Shown: one piece after another, positions 14,788-17,021 of the stretch | Layout: the number at the start of each line of letters is the position of its first letter | Position numbering within the stretch: the stretch's first letter is position 1 | Assembly (NCBI GenBank): GCA_021803885.1 | Contig: JAJZKY010000016.1 | Span: 1-17,021 of the forward strand | DNA from: Planctomycetota bacterium | GTDB taxonomy: Bacteria; Planctomycetota; Phycisphaerae; WQYP01; JAJZKY01 | Length of the DNA: 17,021 bases | Reading direction: 5' to 3' | Made by a program: the position numbers and the translations under genes | Notes under the pieces: model-generated | The model's database searches: none | Seen by the model: only the letters and a program-made list of their open reading frames with translations | Told to the model about the DNA's origin: nothing

Positions 14788-15072
14788 ATGGCCTATTCCG
14801 TCCCAACTTCCGCCCCAACGCCCCCCGACGCCACGATCGGCAACCACCCACATTCAGATTACAGCCAGAGACTAATGGACCTCGGTTACATTGCCGGTAA
14901 GCGCGTGACTCTGTATGGCGAACATTTCGAAATCGCCTCAGATCCATTCATTGATGGCACTTGGGTAGCAGTTCGTGTCATTGGCGAAAATGATTCATCC
15001 ATAAAGACAATCCGACTACCGGTATCAATTCTAATTGGACTGACAAATTTGCTGCCGCCACATGCAGGTTAA
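14788..15072 (+). CDS. Conserved-looking 94-aa hypothetical protein
   Basis: From ATG 14788 the product has a Pro/Ser/Thr-rich N terminus. A compact region follows: SDYSQRLMDLGYIAGKRV, LYGEHFEIASDPFIDGTWVA and IKTIRLPVSILIGLTNLL. The alternating strand pattern (KRVTLYG, FEIASDPF, WVAVRVIG, TIRLPVSIL) suggests a small all-beta domain. I believe similar short proteins occur in acidobacteria, but no named family comes to mind. GAGG lies ~11 bases before the ATG, somewhat far. The frame is open upstream to 14605, but that part looks non-coding. The stop lies within GTTAAC, where the opposite-strand radical SAM fragment also ends. Function unknown. Confidence 0.52.
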   Translation: MAYSVPTSAPTPPDATIGNHPHSDYSQRLMDLGYIAGKRVTLYGEHFEIASDPFIDGTWVAVRVIGENDSSIKTIRLPVSILIGLTNLLPPHAG

Positions 15073-15202
15073 CCCGGGCCCAACGCCGCCACCGTCATCA
15101 ACCCAGAGGAGGCTGCGCCGCGCGCTTGTCCAGAAGTTTGAGAGCATGTTTGAAGCTCCAAAAGGTGTCGGAGAATTCCGGGTAGATCAGCAAGGCGTTC
15201 AT
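15069..15202 (-). pseudogene. Fragment of a B12-binding radical SAM protein gene (N terminus, frameshifted)
   Basis: From ATG 15202 the minus strand reads MNALLIYPEFSDTFWSFKHA, then LKLLDKRAAQPPLG and a premature TGA. In the next frame it continues LMTVAALGPG and ends at TAA. The order ALLIYPEFxDTFWSFKxALKxxxKRAxxPPLGLxTVAALxP is the signature start of B12-binding-domain radical SAM proteins. One missing base in the G-run after CCTCCTCT restores the reading. Only ~44 of the several hundred residues remain, without the CxxxCxxC cluster motif, so the gene is dead. A reasonable ribosome site (GGAGAAG) precedes the ATG, so a short peptide might still be made. Confidence 0.72.
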
Positions 15203-15207
15203 CGGCC

Positions 15208-15325
15208 GCTTCTCCGGGAAGAAGAGCGCCGCGCACACGAATCCGCAGTGGGGGTTCTGCAGATGGTTCCAGCGCATCGTAAGGCAACGCAGTTGCGCTC
15301 CGGCGCACTTCTTCCCGGAACAAGA
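15208..15325 (-). repeat. Long imperfect inverted repeat upstream of the radical SAM fragment
   Basis: TCCGGGAAGAAGAGCGCCG in the left arm (from 15212) matches the reverse complement of the right arm (around 15299-15321) with one mismatch over 19 bases. The loop is ~70 nt. On the minus strand it would fold in the 5' leader just before ATG 15202. It could be a leader structure, a REP-like scar or a mobile fragment end. Confidence 0.5.
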
Positions 15326-15330
15326 TTGCC

Positions 15331-15387
15331 CTACTCTGCGCCGAAAAACTGGACAAAAGAGATCACTTTCGTCGGGGACGAGCGCAT
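15331..15387 (-). CDS. Possible 18-aa leader peptide with a strong ribosome site
   Basis: ATG 15387 is preceded by GGGAGGTGA, a near-perfect anti-16S match with five bases between GGAGG and ATG. The frame reads MRSSPTKVISFVQFFGAE and stops at TAG 15331-15333. It lies immediately before the inverted repeat and the radical SAM fragment on the same strand. It may be a leader peptide or the start of a gene that was cut. No homologue is recognised; the ribosome site is the only evidence. Confidence 0.3.
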   Translation of the reverse strand: MRSSPTKVISFVQFFGAE

Positions 15388-15449
15388 TTTCACCTCCCGA
15401 TGCTCTCGTGGCGCCGGGTTCAGCCGACATCCCCGAGGCGCAGGCCGCA

Positions 15450-15599
15450 TCACAGGGCGCTCCGGCGTCCGCTGAGCAGGTTGAAGATCAGGATGATCAA
15501 AGCTGCAATCAGCAGCAGGTGAATCAGACCGCCGGCGACGTGGAAACCGAAGCCCAGTGCCCACAAAATCAGAATGATCACAAAGACTGTCCAAAGCAT
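15450..15599 (-). CDS. lmo0937-family small membrane protein
   Basis: This 49-aa protein begins MLWTVFVIILILWALG and continues GLIHLLLIAALIILIFNLL-SGRR. Two hydrophobic helices, a central glycine/His loop (FHVAGGLIHLLL) and a short basic end match the lmo0937 family of tiny inner-membrane proteins of unknown function, often linked with stress. ATG 15599 is chosen over the in-frame ATG at 15635 because AAGGAGAAGG ends three bases upstream, and because the family starts with M-L-W. It is probably monocistronic. Confidence 0.88.
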   Translation of the reverse strand: MLWTVFVIILILWALGFGFHVAGGLIHLLLIAALIILIFNLLSGRRSAL

Positions 15600-15729
15600 A
15601 ACCTTCTCCTTCTCATTGCGGGCATCCGCAAACATTCAATCTGAGAGCGGGACGATTCCCACATGCCAACTCACTGTAAAGAAATGCGGATGTCCATTTG
15701 TCCGAAGTATCTCCTTGCTTATGGGAGGG

Positions 15730-15990
15730 TCACTTCGATTTATTTTCTGCAGCCTCCAGCACGTGCTGAAACAGAGCCTGCACCGCCGACATGGTTCCGG
15801 GATCGCCTTGCGCCAGACCTCCTGTGACCGCGTCCCGTTGCGCCAGCGTCTCCTGAAGGAAGGACTGCCGATTCGAATCCGGCGCATGGCTCATCATGGC
15901 TTGTACCCCGTCAAAAAACTTTGTCGAGTACTGGCTCGCCAGGCCGTAATGTTTCCCAAAAGGCAACCATGCCCCGCGAAGGTGCGCCAA
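15730..15990 (-). CDS. Unassigned 86-aa ORF, possibly a truncated gene
   Basis: The minus-strand frame reads AHLRGAWLPFGKHYGLASQY, then STKFFDGVQAMM, QSFLQETLAQRDAVTGGLAQ and AVQALFQHVLEAAENKSK. It is helical and Ala/Gln-rich, somewhat like phasin-type or other coiled helical proteins, but no family is firmly recognised. The only start codon is TTG 15990 without a ribosome site. The same frame runs back to a TGA at 16033-16035 with plausible residues (RARFAKTRLAHLR). The absence of a good start close to the ISAs1 insertion suggests the remains of a longer gene. Confidence 0.35.
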   Translation of the reverse strand: MAHLRGAWLPFGKHYGLASQYSTKFFDGVQAMMSHAPDSNRQSFLQETLAQRDAVTGGLAQGDPGTMSAVQALFQHVLEAAENKSK

Positions 15991-16158
15991 TCTGGTTTTC
16001 GCAAAACGGGCACGACTCTTCTGGCCAACCCTTCATCACCATGGCCTGCCCGGAATGCCTGCGGGCATTTCCTCTCAGGGCAATCGCATGAACCTGAGGT
16101 ATCTGAGCAGGTACGGTAATCGGAGTTGATACTCGCGCGGGCGTCGGAAGTCCGGTTT

Positions 16159-16190
16159 GCTGTTTCCATGGGGGTGATGATGGAAACAGC
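16159..16190 (+). promoter_or_regulatory. Hairpin overlapping the ISAs1 transposase start
   Basis: GCTGTTTCCAT (16159-16169) pairs perfectly with ATGGAAACAGC (16180-16190). The 10-nt loop holds GGGGGTG, which could act as the ribosome site for the ATGs at 16177 and 16180. The ATG at 16168 lies partly in the left arm and the ATG at 16180 in the right arm. This layout could restrain transposase translation. Confidence 0.55.
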
Positions 16191-17021
16191 GGGCGGTCTG
16201 CGGCTGGCCGATGTGTTTGTCTCGATTGACGATCCAAGGCAAGAGGCCAAGATTCGACACGATCTGGTGGAGTTGCTGGTAGTAGCTGTGAACGCAGTGC
16301 TGGTGGGCGCAGAGACCTTCGTTGAGATCGAATTGTGGGCCAACGAGAAGCTGGATTGGTTGCGCAAGTATTTGCGGCTCAGGCACGGCATCCCCGCCCA
16401 TGACACCTTCGGGCGCATTTTCGGGCTGATCGATCCGGACCAGTTCGAGGGTGCTTTCCGGCGCTGGGTATCGAGCATCTTGCCGGCGCTGGGTGCCGAG
16501 ACAGTGGCCATCGATGGCAAGACCAGCCGGCGTTCGGGCGGCGTGGACGCCACGGCGCTGCACTTGGTATCTGCATTTGCCGCTGGGGCGGGCCTGGTGC
16601 TGGGACAACGAGCTACCAGGGAAAAATCCAACGAGATTACGGCCATTCCGGAGTTGTTATCCACGCTGGCGCTACGCGGCTGCACCGTGACGATCGATGC
16701 CATTGGAGCGCAAACGCAGATTGCCGCATCGATCCGCAACCGTGGCGCCGATTATGTTTTGGCGGTCAAGGACAACCAACCGCAGCTAGCCGAATCGATG
16801 CGTGACTTCTGGCGTACCTTCCGCACCCATCCTCCTGACTGGGTCCCACACTCGTTCGCCCAAACCGTGGAAAAGGATCATGGCCGTATCGAAACCCGCC
16901 GATGTTATGCCTTCGACCAACTGGAATGCCTATCTGAACCAGAGCAATGGAAGGGCCTGCGCTCGTTTGCCGTGCTGGAGACCGAACGGGAAACCGGCCA
17001 GATCGTGCAGCGGGAAACCCG
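16168..17021 (+). CDS. ISAs1-family transposase, 3' end outside window
   Basis: The frame is open to the last base (at least 284 residues from ATG 16168; ATG 16177 or 16180 are alternative starts with GGGGGTG close upstream). Numbered from 16168, the DDE catalytic residues appear as D116 in AIDGKTSRR, D177 in TIDAIGAQ and E242 in DHGRIETRR. GADYVLAVKDNQPQL (193-207) is a hallmark of the ISAs1/H-repeat group. The N-terminal ~90 residues (LADVFVSIDDPRQEAKIRHD, RHGIPAHDTFGRIF) are also typical. No frameshift is seen in the visible part. The enzyme moves its own element by DNA cleavage and joining. Confidence 0.93.
   Translation, partial: MGVMMETAGGLRLADVFVSIDDPRQEAKIRHDLVELLVVAVNAVLVGAETFVEIELWANEKLDWLRKYLRLRHGIPAHDTFGRIFGLIDPDQFEGAFRRWVSSILPALGAETVAIDGKTSRRSGGVDATALHLVSAFAAGAGLVLGQRATREKSNEITAIPELLSTLALRGCTVTIDAIGAQTQIAASIRNRGADYVLAVKDNQPQLAESMRDFWRTFRTHPPDWVPHSFAQTVEKDHGRIETRRCYAFDQLECLSEPEQWKGLRSFAVLETERETGQIVQRET

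Larger units (their letters stand above)
16076..17021 (+). mobile_element. ISAs1-family element, left part (continues beyond window)
   Basis: The transposase frame begins at 16168. About 90 bp upstream, CAGGGCAATCGCATGAAC (from 16076) has the CAGGG start I associate with ISAs1-type ends. The border is therefore a guess. The right end, and with it the inverted repeat and target duplication, lies outside the window. Confidence 0.6.

Noticed and set aside
15062..15475. Plus-strand 137-codon ORF
   Set aside because: It runs opposite the radical SAM fragment and leader region and shows no domain.
1..17021. CRISPR array, tRNA, rRNA or riboswitch
   Set aside because: The only regular repeat array (4933-5050) is coding sequence inside istA. 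No cloverleaf, rRNA-like segment or recognised riboswitch core was seen by eye.

Overview
The window looks like chromosomal DNA from a soil-type acidobacterium (Acidobacteriota), judged by eye. The base composition is moderately GC-rich. There are tandem Crp/Fnr-type regulators of a kind I associate with that phylum, a GT4/GH130 glycan pair, several short conserved-looking hypothetical genes, and many transposon scars. I see no rRNA, tRNA, CRISPR or phage structural gene. The phylum assignment is inference, not a search result.

Layout. Bases 1-403 hold the C-terminal part of a VTT/DedA-like membrane protein. A zinc-dependent phospholipase C-like secreted protein (772-2106, +) follows. Straight after it is a broken remnant of a PAP2 phosphatase (about 2166-2326). 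A complete IS21-family element (2455-5333) has long imperfect terminal inverted repeats, a 5-bp target duplication (CTCAA) and istA/istB on the minus strand. Beyond it is a secreted LolA/RseB-like protein (5413-6165, +). A stub of an IS256-family transposase (about 6257-6640, -) separates this from a minus-strand glycan pair: a GT4 glycosyltransferase with a large alpha-helical C-terminal domain (7751-10132) and a GH130 glycosidase/phosphorylase (6708-7754), overlapping by TTGA.

Upstream of the glycan pair, on the same strand, is a chain of three very small ORFs (59, 88 and 126 aa), each overlapping the next by ATGA. Then come a possible 48-aa basic protein followed by a hairpin, and an 89-aa YqjD/ElaB-like membrane-anchored protein. 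Two closely related Crp/Fnr regulators (12002-12703 and 13601-14311) share an identical helix-turn-helix core and are separated by about 0.9 kb with no confident gene.

The right part (14.3-17.0 kb) is a mosaic. It has a small conserved-looking 94-aa protein (+), an N-terminal fragment of a B12-binding radical SAM gene with a frameshift (-), an lmo0937-type 49-aa membrane protein (-), an unassigned 86-aa ORF (-), and the start of an ISAs1-family transposase that runs off the window (+).

The most attractive leads are the overlapping small-gene chain at 10249-11068, the terminal-type repeats of the IS21 element reused in frame inside istA as a 15-residue protein repeat, the paired Crp/Fnr paralogues, and the hairpin over the ISAs1 transposase start. 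No complete, clearly new defence or biosynthetic system can be shown from the sequence alone.
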